A stretch of DNA of 64,000 nucleotides. It comes from Fluviicola taffensis DSM 16823 (GTDB lineage Bacteria; Bacteroidota; Bacteroidia; Flavobacteriales_D; Crocinitomicaceae). Both the position numbers and the translations under genes were made by a program. Position 1 is the first letter of the stretch; each line of letters starts with the position of its first letter. Shown here piece by piece: positions 8,800 through 18,898 of this stretch. Under the pieces are notes generated by a model. The model ran no database searches, was not told the origin of the DNA, and worked only from the letters and a program-made list of their open reading frames with translations. Location of the stretch: the NCBI RefSeq assembly GCF_000194605.1, contig NC_015321.1, positions 1,302,001-1,366,000 on the forward strand, read 5' to 3'.

Positions 8800-10218
8800 A
8801 TGAAGCTCAAAACGCTGCTTTTCATTCTGTTTAATTGGAGTATTTTGTCCGCAATCGGTCAGAATGAATCTTTTCATAGACCCAATTTTCAGACAAAAAC
8901 AAGTTTGGTATATTATTATTTTTGGGAGGAAGACATCGATGGTAGCATTGTCCCTTCTACGCTTTTTACTCCTTTTAGCTTGAACAGAGTTATTTTGATT
9001 GACACATTGAAATCATCTAAAAAATGTGTGATTGCTGACAGTATTTTGAGACAAGAGATCTTAAAAATAGGGCGGAATTTTAGTCATAAAAGTCAGTACA
9101 GCAAAAAACTTCATGGTGGGAAGCTTGTTTTCAATGCTATTTATGCAGAGAATCCACAAGTAGTGGTTTATATCAAAAAGGATGGTCGATGGAAGAGTTC
9201 TATTTCAAACTTGGTGCTACATTTTGAATCTTCCCAAAATGACAAAATTTTCTACCGATCTTCTGGAAACACCATTTACCTTCAAAAGAACAAAAGCGTT
9301 TCCATTCAAAACAATACCTATCGCGTAGTCTCCTACTTTAATCCAGATAATTCAGGTGGAAAACGTGAAAACCCTTATTTTCAGCATGTTTTTGCATTCA
9401 CAGGAGAAGAAATCAGTGAGGAAATTAGCCAAAATTTAGAACAAAAAGCAAAACGTTACTTGGTTTTTGTGAATGGATACCGCGGTCCTAAGTACGATAG
9501 TCATGAAAGTAGAAATGAGGTTTACACGAATGATCGAACGAACTATTGGTTTAAAATTGACGACCGATTCATTCAGCGACTAAAACCCGACACCACTTTT
9601 TATTTGGATGGCAGCTTTTCTGTTAAAACTTCCAATCATGCTTCTAAACTAAAATTCGGATGGAGTTATATTCGCTCAGTAAACGCACGATCTTCCAAAC
9701 GGAAATATCTGTGTTTAAACCAAAAATGCAACCCCGAAGGATTTGATTATAGGTATTCGAAAGGAATTTTGGTTGGGAAGGCTTTTTTGAATGAATTGCA
9801 TAACACTCCGAAAAGTTATTTGACAAAAGACACCATTGACATCGTTTGTCATAGCATGGGATACGCTTATACCCTAGGATTTTTAGAAACCATCAAAGAG
9901 TCTATCATTCTTGGAAAGTTTTATCTCATTGCACCCGAAAATGCGGGGTATAAGGGATTGGATTGGAACAAATTTGAGGAAGTTTGGCAATATGGCTCAA
10001 ACCTAGGGCTATCAACTGCAGATGCACTTCGTTATCAAGATGGAGTTGCACCACAAACAGCAGTTTGGGGAATTGAAGCTCAAAAATCGGCTCATGTAGG
10101 TCGTATATTTTCACCTGAAAACTGGCCAAACAAACACTTTGTACACTCGCATATGATCTATAGTTATGATTGGATTTTTGATCGTATTCAGAAGGGGCAA
10201 GCTGGATATATTCATTAG
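8800..10218 (+). CDS. Secreted alpha/beta-hydrolase-like protein, unknown substrate
   Basis: A 472-residue protein with a signal peptide (about residues 1-20, MKLKTLLFILFNWSILSAIG). The second half looks like an alpha/beta hydrolase: VFVNGYRGP near residue 222 resembles the oxyanion-side HGxxG loop, and DIVCHSMGYAYTLGF holds a candidate nucleophile Ser352 in a C-H-S-M-G elbow, with Cys replacing the usual first Gly. A histidine-containing C-terminus (HFVHSHM) could supply the catalytic His. The first ~215 residues match nothing I recognise. It stands alone between yebC and a small hypothetical. A lipase or esterase is the best guess. Confidence 0.65.
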   Translation: MKLKTLLFILFNWSILSAIGQNESFHRPNFQTKTSLVYYYFWEEDIDGSIVPSTLFTPFSLNRVILIDTLKSSKKCVIADSILRQEILKIGRNFSHKSQYSKKLHGGKLVFNAIYAENPQVVVYIKKDGRWKSSISNLVLHFESSQNDKIFYRSSGNTIYLQKNKSVSIQNNTYRVVSYFNPDNSGGKRENPYFQHVFAFTGEEISEEISQNLEQKAKRYLVFVNGYRGPKYDSHESRNEVYTNDRTNYWFKIDDRFIQRLKPDTTFYLDGSFSVKTSNHASKLKFGWSYIRSVNARSSKRKYLCLNQKCNPEGFDYRYSKGILVGKAFLNELHNTPKSYLTKDTIDIVCHSMGYAYTLGFLETIKESIILGKFYLIAPENAGYKGLDWNKFEEVWQYGSNLGLSTADALRYQDGVAPQTAVWGIEAQKSAHVGRIFSPENWPNKHFVHSHMIYSYDWIFDRIQKGQAGYIH

Positions 10219-10265
10219 ATATTAAGACTTATTAACTAGCCCTAGTATCCTAATGTCTTAATATC
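10218..10265. repeat. Long hairpin just past the hydrolase gene
   Basis: Perfect 11-bp arms GATATTAAGAC (10218-10228) and GTCTTAATATC (10255-10265) enclose a second hairpin ACTAG-CC-CTAGT. It begins at the stop codon and may act as a transcript end or mRNA-protecting structure. No T-run follows, so it is not a classical terminator. Confidence 0.6.
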
Positions 10266-10302
10266 CTGATGTCCTTTCATCCTAAATAACTAATTTTATG
10301 GC

Positions 10303-10662
10303 ATGGATTACGCATTAGAATTACGTTACCAAAATCTTGCTAAACAAATGGAGCCTGAATTTGGTCCAGGGTTAGACTTACAAGCTATTCTGTTCTTAAT
10401 TGGAGTGGAAGAATTGGGTCTTGGATATAAAATTTTCAAGAAACACGAGAAAACGGATCTGATGCACGTTGCTATTTGCACGCTATTGGAACCTTATGGA
10501 TACTACGAATTCAAGGGAAGAGATCCAGAAAACTGGCCTCATTTTGAGTTTATCAAGGAACTTCCGCCATTGAGTGAATTAGAGCAACAAGCATTTATGA
10601 AGGAAGCTATTTTGGAGTACTTTGAGCACCATGGCTATTCCACCAAAAATGTACAACCTTAG
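10303..10662 (+). CDS. Small conserved-looking hypothetical protein
   Basis: A soluble, acidic 119-residue protein (MDYALELRYQNLAKQ...) of mixed helical character without signal peptide, membrane segment or known motif. It contains GPGLDLQAILFLIGVEELG and a GYYEFKGRDPENWPHFE stretch rich in aromatic residues. The coding frame has normal codon use. A box TAATTTTA (10291-10298) lies 4 nt before the ATG, so it probably has its own message. Function unknown. Confidence 0.7.
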   Translation: MDYALELRYQNLAKQMEPEFGPGLDLQAILFLIGVEELGLGYKIFKKHEKTDLMHVAICTLLEPYGYYEFKGRDPENWPHFEFIKELPPLSELEQQAFMKEAILEYFEHHGYSTKNVQP

Positions 10663-10663
10663 T

Positions 10664-10746
10664 TTAGGCAATAGTAAAGAGGCACTAGTGAATCGTTAAT
10701 TCTGGAGGTAATCACCGGCTACTAATCACTAATACCTATTGCCTAA
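10664..10746. repeat. Inverted repeat between hypothetical gene and rseP
   Basis: Perfect 11-bp arms TTAGGCAATAG (10664-10674) and CTATTGCCTAA (10736-10746) flank a 61-nt loop with further ACTAGTGA / CTAATCACT similarity. It starts 2 bp after the stop codon and its right arm overlaps the rseP promoter. Confidence 0.55.
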
Positions 10747-10765
10747 TCACTTATTACTATATTTG
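10739..10765 (+). promoter_or_regulatory. Probable promoter of rseP
   Basis: A perfect -7 box TATATTTG at 10758-10765 is preceded by TTG at 10739-10741 with a 16-nt spacer, slightly short. The rseP ATG is 20 nt downstream. Confidence 0.5.
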
Positions 10766-10785
10766 TTCCACATTAAATAAAAACT

Positions 10786-12120
10786 ATGGATTTTTGGGTT
10801 CGCGCAGCTCAGCTGATATTATCACTTTCTTTTCTAATTGTAATCCATGAATTTGGCCATTATTTGCCCGCAAAATGGTTCAATACCCGAGTGGAGAAAT
10901 TCTACTTGTTCTTTAATCCTTATTTCTCTGTTTTTAAGAAAAAAATTGGAGAAACAGAATGGGGATTGGGTTGGATTCCATTAGGTGGATATGTAAAAAT
11001 TGCTGGAATGGTGGATGAATCCATGGATACAGAGCAATTGGCTCAACCAGCACAACCTTGGGAATTCCGTTCAAAACCTGCCTGGCAACGATTGATTATT
11101 ATGTTGGGTGGAATTATCGTCAATGTAGTAGTTGGTTTCCTGATTTATATTATGGTCATATTTGTTTGGGGAGAGGAAAAAGTAGACCACAACAAATTGC
11201 AAAACGGTATTGCTGTTCATCCATACTTTGAGCAATTTGGGTTTCAATCTGGAGATAAAGTTTTATCTGTTAACGGAGAAAAGGCAGATGAGTTGAATAA
11301 ACTCGGAATGGAGATCATGATATTCGGAAAGACTCATTTCAAGGTTCAACATAAAGACGGAAAAATTCAAACGATTAATCTCCCTGAAGACATTGGAAAC
11401 AAAATGTGGGAAAACAATGCCGAAGCTGCTTTTAGTTTCCGCTACTTCAATGAAGGAATTGACAGTGTTATTCCTAAATCTGCAGCTGAGAGAATTGGCT
11501 TGAAAAAAGGAGATAAAATAGTTGGTATTAACGGAAATAAATTTGTGTTTTTTGATGAAATCACCACTTCAATTTATAAAAACAGAGGTAAAAAATGTGA
11601 GCTAGAGATTCAATCTGGAGATTCAATTCGCTCTAAAGAAGTGAAAATAGCCAAGGATGGTAAATTAGGCTTCTATCCGAAATTATTAAATGTAAGTACT
11701 GATACAAATGCGATCTATACACAACATTACTCTTTGGGAGAAAGCTTTGGATCAGGAATTAGCAAAGGATACAAAAGTTTGTATGCGAATCTTGCTCAAT
11801 TTAAGTATGTGTTTTCTAAAAAAGGCGCTAATTCAATTGGTGGAGTTGGTTCGATTGGAAAATTATTCCCACCAACATGGAACTGGCAAGCATTCTGGAC
11901 ACTAACTGCTTTCCTTTCGATGATGCTTGCAATCATGAACTTATTGCCAATTCCAGCTTTGGATGGCGGGCATGTGATGTTCCTCTTGTATGAAATAATT
12001 ACAGGACGCACACCAGGTCAGAAATTTATGGAATACGCGCAATATGTTGGATTCTTTTTATTACTGGGGCTTATTCTCTATGCGAATGGAAAAGACCTCA
12101 TTGGTGCATTCACGAATTAA
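10786..12120 (+). CDS. rseP: Site-2 intramembrane zinc protease RseP
   Basis: A 444-residue membrane protease that cuts membrane-anchored regulators. The zinc site is visible: HEFGH at residues 21-25 in the first membrane helix and Asp393 in NLLPIPALDGGHV near the C-terminus. Two PDZ-like regions lie between (around residues 145-200 and 225-290, with SGDKVLSVNGE and KKGDKIVGINGN). Four membrane helices are expected. Length is normal for RseP. In proteobacteria it releases sigma-E; its substrate here is not known, and no anti-sigma factor is adjacent. Confidence 0.95.
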   Translation: MDFWVRAAQLILSLSFLIVIHEFGHYLPAKWFNTRVEKFYLFFNPYFSVFKKKIGETEWGLGWIPLGGYVKIAGMVDESMDTEQLAQPAQPWEFRSKPAWQRLIIMLGGIIVNVVVGFLIYIMVIFVWGEEKVDHNKLQNGIAVHPYFEQFGFQSGDKVLSVNGEKADELNKLGMEIMIFGKTHFKVQHKDGKIQTINLPEDIGNKMWENNAEAAFSFRYFNEGIDSVIPKSAAERIGLKKGDKIVGINGNKFVFFDEITTSIYKNRGKKCELEIQSGDSIRSKEVKIAKDGKLGFYPKLLNVSTDTNAIYTQHYSLGESFGSGISKGYKSLYANLAQFKYVFSKKGANSIGGVGSIGKLFPPTWNWQAFWTLTAFLSMMLAIMNLLPIPALDGGHVMFLLYEIITGRTPGQKFMEYAQYVGFFLLLGLILYANGKDLIGAFTN

Positions 12121-12190
12121 AAATCACGAAATACATGAACGGTGGCATAAGTCGAAAGATTTGTGCCATTTTTGTAAAAAAAATAAACAC

Positions 12191-12847
12191 ATGAAACACT
12201 TAATAGCATCCATTTTATTTCTAGCAACAATTGGAGTTGCTTCTGCCCAAACGAAAGGACATGTTTCCTACGCATTAGATTTTTCTAGCGACAACCCAGA
12301 AATGGCAATGGCAATTTCCATGATGCAAGGTTCTACTATGGAAATGTATTTTATGCCTAAAAAATCGCGTATTGAAATGTCTATGGGAACATTCATCAAG
12401 ATGAATACGGTAATGGACGCAAAAGCAGACAAAGGATTGCTTTTAATGGAAATGATGGGAAATAAAACTGCAACTCAAACGAAAATATCAGAAGTAAAAG
12501 CAGAAGAAAAGAAACCTGAAATCAAAGTAGAAGTAACTACCGAAACAAAAGAGATTATTGGATTTAAATGTACTAAAACAATTCTCCGAGATGCTGAAGG
12601 AAAAGAAACAATCATGTGGATTGCTACAGATTTAAAAGCAGATTTGAAAGGACATCAGCAATTTGGAAACGCCCCAATTTCAGGTATTCCATTGGAATTC
12701 TCTACATCTGTTAATGGAATGACCATTCACTTCGTAGCTTCAAAATTTGAAGGCAGTGTTGAAAAAAGCGTGTTTAGTACGAAAGTTCCTGAAGGATATA
12801 AAATTGTTACAGAAGACGAACTTAAAATGATGGGTGGAGGACAATAG
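12191..12847 (+). CDS. Secreted DUF4412-like protein
   Basis: A 218-residue protein with a clear signal peptide (MKHLIASILFLATIGVASAQ). The frame is open further upstream into rseP, but the ATG at 12191 begins the signal sequence and is chosen. The mature part is a Met- and Lys-rich beta domain with MYFMPKKSRIEMSMG and EIIGFKCTKTILRD, resembling DUF4412/GLPGLI-type periplasmic proteins of Bacteroidota. No catalytic motif is seen. It follows rseP by 70 bp and ends at a strong terminator. Confidence 0.75.
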   Translation: MKHLIASILFLATIGVASAQTKGHVSYALDFSSDNPEMAMAISMMQGSTMEMYFMPKKSRIEMSMGTFIKMNTVMDAKADKGLLLMEMMGNKTATQTKISEVKAEEKKPEIKVEVTTETKEIIGFKCTKTILRDAEGKETIMWIATDLKADLKGHQQFGNAPISGIPLEFSTSVNGMTIHFVASKFEGSVEKSVFSTKVPEGYKIVTEDELKMMGGGQ

Positions 12848-12868
12848 TCTGAATTTATTCAAAAAATT

Positions 12869-12906
12869 AAACCCCGATTCCGTATATACGAGATCGGGGT
12901 TTTTTA
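12869..12906 (+). terminator. Rho-independent terminator, usable from both sides
   Basis: Perfect 10-bp stem AAACCCCGAT (12869-12878) / ATCGGGGTTT (12893-12902) followed by a T-run. An A-run on the left gives a T-run on the other strand, so it can end both convergent genes. Confidence 0.85.
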
Positions 12907-12916
12907 TCATAATAAT

Positions 12917-14875
12917 TCACCAGACAAGCTGAACAAAACCTTGCTTCTCCACTAATTTTGATTCTGTCTTTGAATCAAAATAAATGGTATAAAAATAAAC
13001 CCCTTCTGAAAAACTATTGTCTGGATACCACAAAGGATTCTCCCCGACCTTCAAGCTCCCACTATAAGAAAACACAGTATTACCCCAACGGTTGAGAATA
13101 ACAATCTCCACTTTTACAGCTTGATTAATCGTAATCTCGAAAAAATCATTGATTCCGTCTCCGTTCGGAGTGAAAATATTTGGGAGATCAACAATCAAAG
13201 AATCGTAAACCAACACGCTGTGAAAAGCGGTATCGGCACATGAAGGATCATTTTGCCAAACTATCAATTCTATTTCATAAACACCCGATGAATCAAAAAC
13301 CACATGGGGCTGCCCACCGGTTGAAGAACCATTCAAGAACCATTCAAACTGTGTAAAGGCTTGAGAAGTATTTGTGATATCGATCACTAATGGTGCCACC
13401 CCAGTAGCTGGTGAAAGCTCAAAATCAGCCACTGTAGGATTCACTTCTAAAACGAAAATCACCGTATCAGGACTCTGACAGCCGTGAGAATCCACAATAT
13501 AAAAACTGTGGTTTCCAGCACTCAGGTTCTGAAACTGTCCGTGATAATTTGTCTCACCACCAATCAAAGTGTAGGTATACCCGAAATTCGATGCCGCTGA
13601 AAAAACCACACTACCGGTATTCGTTCCGCACACAGATGGTGTAATGACACTATTTCCAGGATCTATTTCCGGAAACACCGTTACATGTAAAGGCCTGGAA
13701 ACAAAACAACTGTCGTTATTATAGATCTTTACCGTATAAAACATACTTGAATCTGCCGAAAAAACAGGATTCGGGCAATCCGAGCAACTCAAACCCGTTG
13801 CCGGATACCATTCATAAACCACCCCGCCCTCAACATGCAGAGGCAATTGTGTACCATAGCATATTGTTGTATCTTTTGGAACAGAGACAGTGAAAGTATC
13901 GCATACCGGAGTATAAGTAAGAATACCCGCAAGGACGGGATTTGTAAAGTGTCCTGAAATAGAAGGAGGTAGTTCGTGTATACAGCTAAAATAAAACGAA
14001 TTGCCATTCATCATGGTTTGAACATTAGCCAGAGCATCCGTGCTGTCCATGACCAAATCGGGAGTATCATCATCCAGCCCTTCCAATACGCCATTTGAAT
14101 AACGAAAATGACCGCGCACTCCTGAAGCATAGTAACCAAAAGAACTGAGGTCTTCACCTGCAATTTTTCCTAAATAATTACTATTAAAAGCAACTGAAGA
14201 AGCATCTCCATTCATGAAATTCATTATTCCTCCAACTATTGAAAATCCTACACCATCCGTATGAGAATAAGGAGACAACTCCAAAGACTGACCCGAAGGA
14301 ATCTCCATATTTAAGTCAGTGTCTGCAGTGTTGAGCACCAAAGAATATGCTACCGGATCACTGGAAGCATCCAAACATTCAATGACCAGATAGTAATTGA
14401 TCATTCCTGATTTCCAATCTTTAGGTGGTATGTAGAACTCAATGAAATCCGTACCATTACATTGAAAATCAAAGGGGATTATATGAACAGCGAAACTTTC
14501 CGGATAACTTCCATGGAAATTTGGGCCTAATTTGGGGCTTATCCGTGTTTCTGTCGTAAACCAGGCAGACTCTCCGTTTATTTCCACAGCATTCGCTTCA
14601 AAAGCTTCAAGATTGGTAGTGTCGAAGAAAATATATTCAAGTCCAATCAAATAAACATTACCAATATCCATGCAGGTAGAGCAATCAAAATAAATGCGGT
14701 CCGAAAAACCACCGCTTGTTCCTCCTGTTCCCCAGCCCAAACCAACTACCGAACCGCGAATAACATTTGAAATAACTTGATTTTGCTGGGAATACAAAGA
14801 AAGGGAAAGCAGCATACAAAAGCTGATGCTGCAAACCCTAAATCCATCTTTGATATATCTCAGCAAGTCAATCAT
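12917..14875 (-). CDS. Secreted protein with gliding-motility-associated (type B) C-terminal sorting domain
   Basis: A 652-residue exported protein. The signal peptide is near residues 1-30 (MIDLLRYIKDGFRVCSISFC...). The N-terminal ~300 residues are beta-rich and unrecognised. The middle contains CxxC (STCMDI, CSDCPNP) and a PKD-like domain (ADFELSPATGVAPLVIDIT). The end has LPNIFTPNGDGINDFFEI...NRWGNTVFSY...EGVYFYTIYF, the TIGR04131-type C-terminal domain that sends proteins through the type IX system. It starts 4 bp after the broken S8 protease gene, so the two share a transcript. It is probably a surface or adhesive protein. Confidence 0.85.
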   Translation of the reverse strand: MIDLLRYIKDGFRVCSISFCMLLSLSLYSQQNQVISNVIRGSVVGLGWGTGGTSGGFSDRIYFDCSTCMDIGNVYLIGLEYIFFDTTNLEAFEANAVEINGESAWFTTETRISPKLGPNFHGSYPESFAVHIIPFDFQCNGTDFIEFYIPPKDWKSGMINYYLVIECLDASSDPVAYSLVLNTADTDLNMEIPSGQSLELSPYSHTDGVGFSIVGGIMNFMNGDASSVAFNSNYLGKIAGEDLSSFGYYASGVRGHFRYSNGVLEGLDDDTPDLVMDSTDALANVQTMMNGNSFYFSCIHELPPSISGHFTNPVLAGILTYTPVCDTFTVSVPKDTTICYGTQLPLHVEGGVVYEWYPATGLSCSDCPNPVFSADSSMFYTVKIYNNDSCFVSRPLHVTVFPEIDPGNSVITPSVCGTNTGSVVFSAASNFGYTYTLIGGETNYHGQFQNLSAGNHSFYIVDSHGCQSPDTVIFVLEVNPTVADFELSPATGVAPLVIDITNTSQAFTQFEWFLNGSSTGGQPHVVFDSSGVYEIELIVWQNDPSCADTAFHSVLVYDSLIVDLPNIFTPNGDGINDFFEITINQAVKVEIVILNRWGNTVFSYSGSLKVGENPLWYPDNSFSEGVYFYTIYFDSKTESKLVEKQGFVQLVW

Positions 14876-14879
14876 TCTA

Positions 14880-17831
14880 TTAATTTACAACCAGGGATTT
14901 GGTATCAACCACTTGTCCGTTACAAACCAGGATAACCTGGTAGTGACCCGTAGCCAATTGACTGACATCAATAACCCGCTGGCTTTGTTGTGTATTTAAA
15001 ACGTAATTACTGGATTGATAGTTGTTTGAACTACCTACAATCATTAAAAAAGCCTGATTTGCATCGGATGCATGGTAATTCACCGTTAATAGATCATTTA
15101 CAGGATTAGGAGTCAATTCATTTAAGTAGAAAGAATTCACTTTGACCTCCATGCTGTCATAATCTTTGAAACCATCTGCATCTGCGATGACTTCTAGTTT
15201 GTATTTTTTACTAATTTCAGGTGTAGCGGTAAACGAACTTCCACTGTAAATCAATTCACCAGATTCATCATACCAATTGTACACTGCGTTTTCTTGGATT
15301 GTATTAGCGGTCACAGTAACTACATCCCCCTCGCGAATCGACTTATCTGCGCCTGCTCTGGCCTTAAAAGGATCGCGTTCATATTTTGTAATGTAATAAT
15401 GCACGGCACCTGTCCATCGTTCAATTGCATTGGGATCTGCATCGCTGTATTTTTGAATTACATGATAACCAAAGGTACTCTTATTGGTAACTTCCTGGGT
15501 TAAGAAACTATAGCTTACATAGATAGAAACACGTTGTTGCGCAGGAAAAGAAACTTTATTCAATTTCACTTCCCTGCTTAAAAGCTGTACTCGCTGATCT
15601 CTCAAGATGCGAATATCTGTTCTATCCTTCATGTACGGATAAAGCAAGTCCCAACCGTCATTATCAAAAATCAATACAACTTCTGCTTCTTTAGTCAATG
15701 GATTCCCGGGTTCATCATCCGGTGATTTAAAAATCAAATCATAGTCCATTTTAACATCCTTTCTGTTTCCAACAGCTACAAAATCACCATAAGGATAAAC
15801 AATACCACCGATTACCGGCTTTTGAACTCCCGGATAGATATCGTGTATGAACACATTGCGCATAGCAATGTTGTTGTTGCGGTAAATATCATCTGCCATA
15901 TTATCCGGATAAACAGTGATGGGATCCTGGGTAGAATTTTCAATTCGGGCCAAAAGGCAGTGACCAATATTGTAAATTGGCGCCCATTCGAATTCCAGAA
16001 TTATAGACTCTCCGGGCTCTAAGACAGGGATCGTTTGAGTACCGATGACCGCACCTTGTTGACCTCCCATCCCATTCCAGTCTCCCGGCCACCCGGAAAG
16101 TGTAGAAGCAACAGAACGGTAAAGCGAAAGAGTTTCTGTACCTAAAGAAGGAGTACAGCCCTTATTACCTACTCGCACATAGACATAAAACGGATCATTT
16201 GGACCGTATTCAAAAGACTGGGCTTCATGGACCTGGTTTTCAACTACGAAACCATCTGGGTTGTTTCGAACCCAAATATCAGGACTTTCGTCGTAATCCC
16301 AGGTGAAAATATAGCCCGCATCGTTTCCTGTATCGTTGAAACGGTCACGCATATACAAATCAATTCCTTGTCCGGTAGAAAGCTGGGCTGCTTTTACCGC
16401 ATCGTGTGCATTTAAGCGACCATAACCAAGCTCATTAGACTTTCCGGGAATTAAGGGAGTGTAATTGTAATAATAACCGCCTACTTTTTCAGAAGTAGCA
16501 GTTAGCATATCCTGAATCTGACGTGGTCCGAGACATGGATTTTGCGACAGCATCAACGCTGCAACACCAGCTACCATAGGTGAAGAGAAGGAAGTTCCTG
16601 AACTTGAACCGTAATTATCAAGCTCCTGTGTACTGATAATCTCAAGTCCCGGTGCAGCCATATCCAAATGTTGTCCGTAGTTTGAGTTCGGTCTCCGCAG
16701 ATCAGCATATTCTGTAGCACCAACCCCGATTACAAATGGATGATTTGCAGGATACATTACCGGCTGAACCCCATCATTACCGGCTGAGGCAACGATAACA
16801 ACACCATGTTCATACGCATACACGATTGCATCTTCAAATTCAGCAGTCGCACCTGATCCAAAACTCATATTGATGACTTTTGCACCTAATGCAACGGCAT
16901 ATAGAATACCGTCTACCGCTTCTTCAACCATAGATTGTCCATTCGGTCCTGCTCCACAAGGGATTATTTTACACCCGGATCCTCCCCAGCCTCCGGCAAC
17001 TCCGGCAACCCCTTTGTTATTATTGGTTTTTGCAGAAACAATACCTGCGGTGTGTGTCCCATGTCCAGCATTCAGTCTCGTATCATTTGTGTTATCATGA
17101 AAATTCCATCCTTTCCAATCATCAATATAACCATTGTTGTCATCATCGATCCCGTTTCCTGTTGAAGGAGTATCCACATTAATCCAAGCATCTTCTCCCG
17201 GATTCAAGTAAATATTTTGATACCCATCAGTTCCCATACCTAAGTCTTCATGCGCCCAGTCAATCCCACTATCTATAATAGCAACAAGTATTTGACTACC
17301 CAAACCTGTTTCAATATTCCATGCTTCATGCATATCAATGTCCTTATCATTCACATTGTTATAGTACCAGGCGTTAGAAGAAACTGGATCATTAGACGTT
17401 TGCATGTAAATGAGTGTAGACGAAACACTAACCTTTTCCACCAAAGCATTCGAAGCACACATTCGTGCAATATCGAAAAAGCTTCCTTGTGCATTACTCA
17501 AATCATAACGATACCAGTCAATTACGGTTCTTTTTTTGCGAATTAACCCACTGGTATTCTCAAATGCGCTGATTTGAATTTACGTAGCAGTAGGTTTGAA
17601 TTTCACAGAAATTCGATCCGTTGCAATATTAAACATTTGAAGCGTATTCGGGTCCTGAACTTTCCAAATTCCGTTTACCTTAAAATAAGTGAATCCATTG
17701 AATGACTCGGTGATTGAGATCTGAGGATTAACTGGATTTTGAGTTTGGGCATGAAAGTGCAACGGAAATAGAATACCCAAAAGAAAGATTGCCGATTTCA
17801 GAAATTGTCTTGAATTGATGATTCTTTTCAT
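14880..17831 (-). pseudogene. S8 (subtilisin-like) secreted protease, interrupted by one in-frame TAA
   Basis: The frame from the ATG at 17831 encodes a signal peptide (MKRIINSRQFLKSAIFLLG...) and a propeptide-like segment ending VKFKPTAT. It then meets TAA (17582-17580) and continues in the same frame with IQISAFENTSGLIRKKRTV and the whole protease. The S8 triad is intact: Asp in AIIDSGIDW, His in GHGTHTAG and Ser in GTSFSSPMVAG. The C-terminus (LNELTPNPVNDLLTV...) is a type A sorting domain. Full length would be ~983 residues. Only a TTG at 17501 could restart translation, and without a signal peptide. This could be a recent mutation or a base-call error; the rest shows no decay. Confidence 0.85.
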
Positions 17832-17962
17832 AGTGATTAACATTAAAAGTTAGTCACAAAATACAAAAAAAATATCTAACTATTTTTAATTGAGCAAATT
17901 ATGGTTAAAAAATGGGAACCATTCGATAGCTGAGGATTTAGAGATTTCTATTTTTCAGGAGC

Positions 17963-18895
17963 TTAATCTTCTGTAGAACTCAAAAAAGAAACATTTCGTT
18001 TTAAACCAGAAAACTTAGTCCTTTTAACGGCACTTCCTTTGAAAATAGATTGAAAAGCTAGCTCATCCAACTCTTCCCAATCTTGTTTTGAAAAAGAGAG
18101 AATTTCATCTTTTGGTCTGAAATCAATTTCGGAATGGGGTTTCGAAAAGCGATTCCATGGACAAACATCCTGGCAGATATCACATCCGTAGATCCAATTG
18201 TTCATATTCCCTCGAAACAATTCAGGTAAATCAGCATCCTTTAATTCAATCGTCGCATACGAAATGCACTTAGAGCCATTTACAATGTAAGGCGCTTCAA
18301 TGGCTTGTGTTGGACAAGCGTCAATACAGCGGGTACATGAGCCACAATAATCTTTAATAGGGCCATCTGCTTCGACTTCTAAGTCACAAATGATTTCAGC
18401 TAGGAAGAAAAAAGAACCTGTTTTCGGTTGAATTAGATTTCCATTTTTACCAAGCCATCCAACTCCACTCTTTTCTGCCCAAGCTTTTTCAAGAATAGGG
18501 GCACTATCCACAAAAACTCTTCCTTCAACAGCTCCAATTTCGGTTTGTAATTCAGAAACCAAGGTGCGTAATTTGGCTTTTACGACATCGTGATAATCTT
18601 TCCCGTAAGCGTATTTGGAAATCTGATAGGTATCTTTTCGTTGTGTTGATTCCGGAAAGTAATTGTATGCTAATGAAATGACTGTTTTTGCACCTGGAAC
18701 TAACAAGCGAGGATCCAATCTCAAATCGAAATGATTTTCCATATAAGACATCTTTCCATGTTTTTCAGCCTTCAACCAATTAACCAATCGAGGTTCTTCA
18801 GAGGCTAAAAAATCTGCCTTCGAGAAACCAACATGCAAAAAACCCAGTTTCTCCGCTTTTGTTCGAATCAGTCTTTTGATGTGATCCTGTTGCAT
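17963..18895 (-). CDS. queG: Epoxyqueuosine reductase
   Basis: The 310-residue cobalamin- and iron-sulfur-dependent enzyme makes the last step of queuosine synthesis on tRNA. It starts [19 protein letters not shown]. The motif [17 protein letters not shown] is typical of the catalytic domain. Two 4Fe-4S motifs are visible: [16 protein letters not shown] and [11 protein letters not shown]. Length fits the short form without the C-terminal HEAT domain (full forms reach ~380). It follows ruvB by 3 bp, so both are co-transcribed. Confidence 0.95.
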   Translation of the reverse strand: MQQDHIKRLIRTKAEKLGFLHVGFSKADFLASEEPRLVNWLKAEKHGKMSYMENHFDLRLDPRLLVPGAKTVISLAYNYFPESTQRKDTYQISKYAYGKDYHDVVKAKLRTLVSELQTEIGAVEGRVFVDSAPILEKAWAEKSGVGWLGKNGNLIQPKTGSFFFLAEIICDLEVEADGPIKDYCGSCTRCIDACPTQAIEAPYIVNGSKCISYATIELKDADLPELFRGNMNNWIYGCDICQDVCPWNRFSKPHSEIDFRPKDEILSFSKQDWEELDELAFQSIFKGSAVKRTKFSGLKRNVSFLSSTED

Positions 18896-18898
18896 GAC

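Noticed and set aside
10218-10265. Classical Rho-independent terminator
   Set aside because: The stem is AT-rich and no T-run follows; kept as a repeat or hairpin only.
17580-17843. Separate 87-residue secreted protein
   Set aside because: It is in the same frame as the S8 protease and simply its signal peptide and propeptide start, cut off by the TAA.
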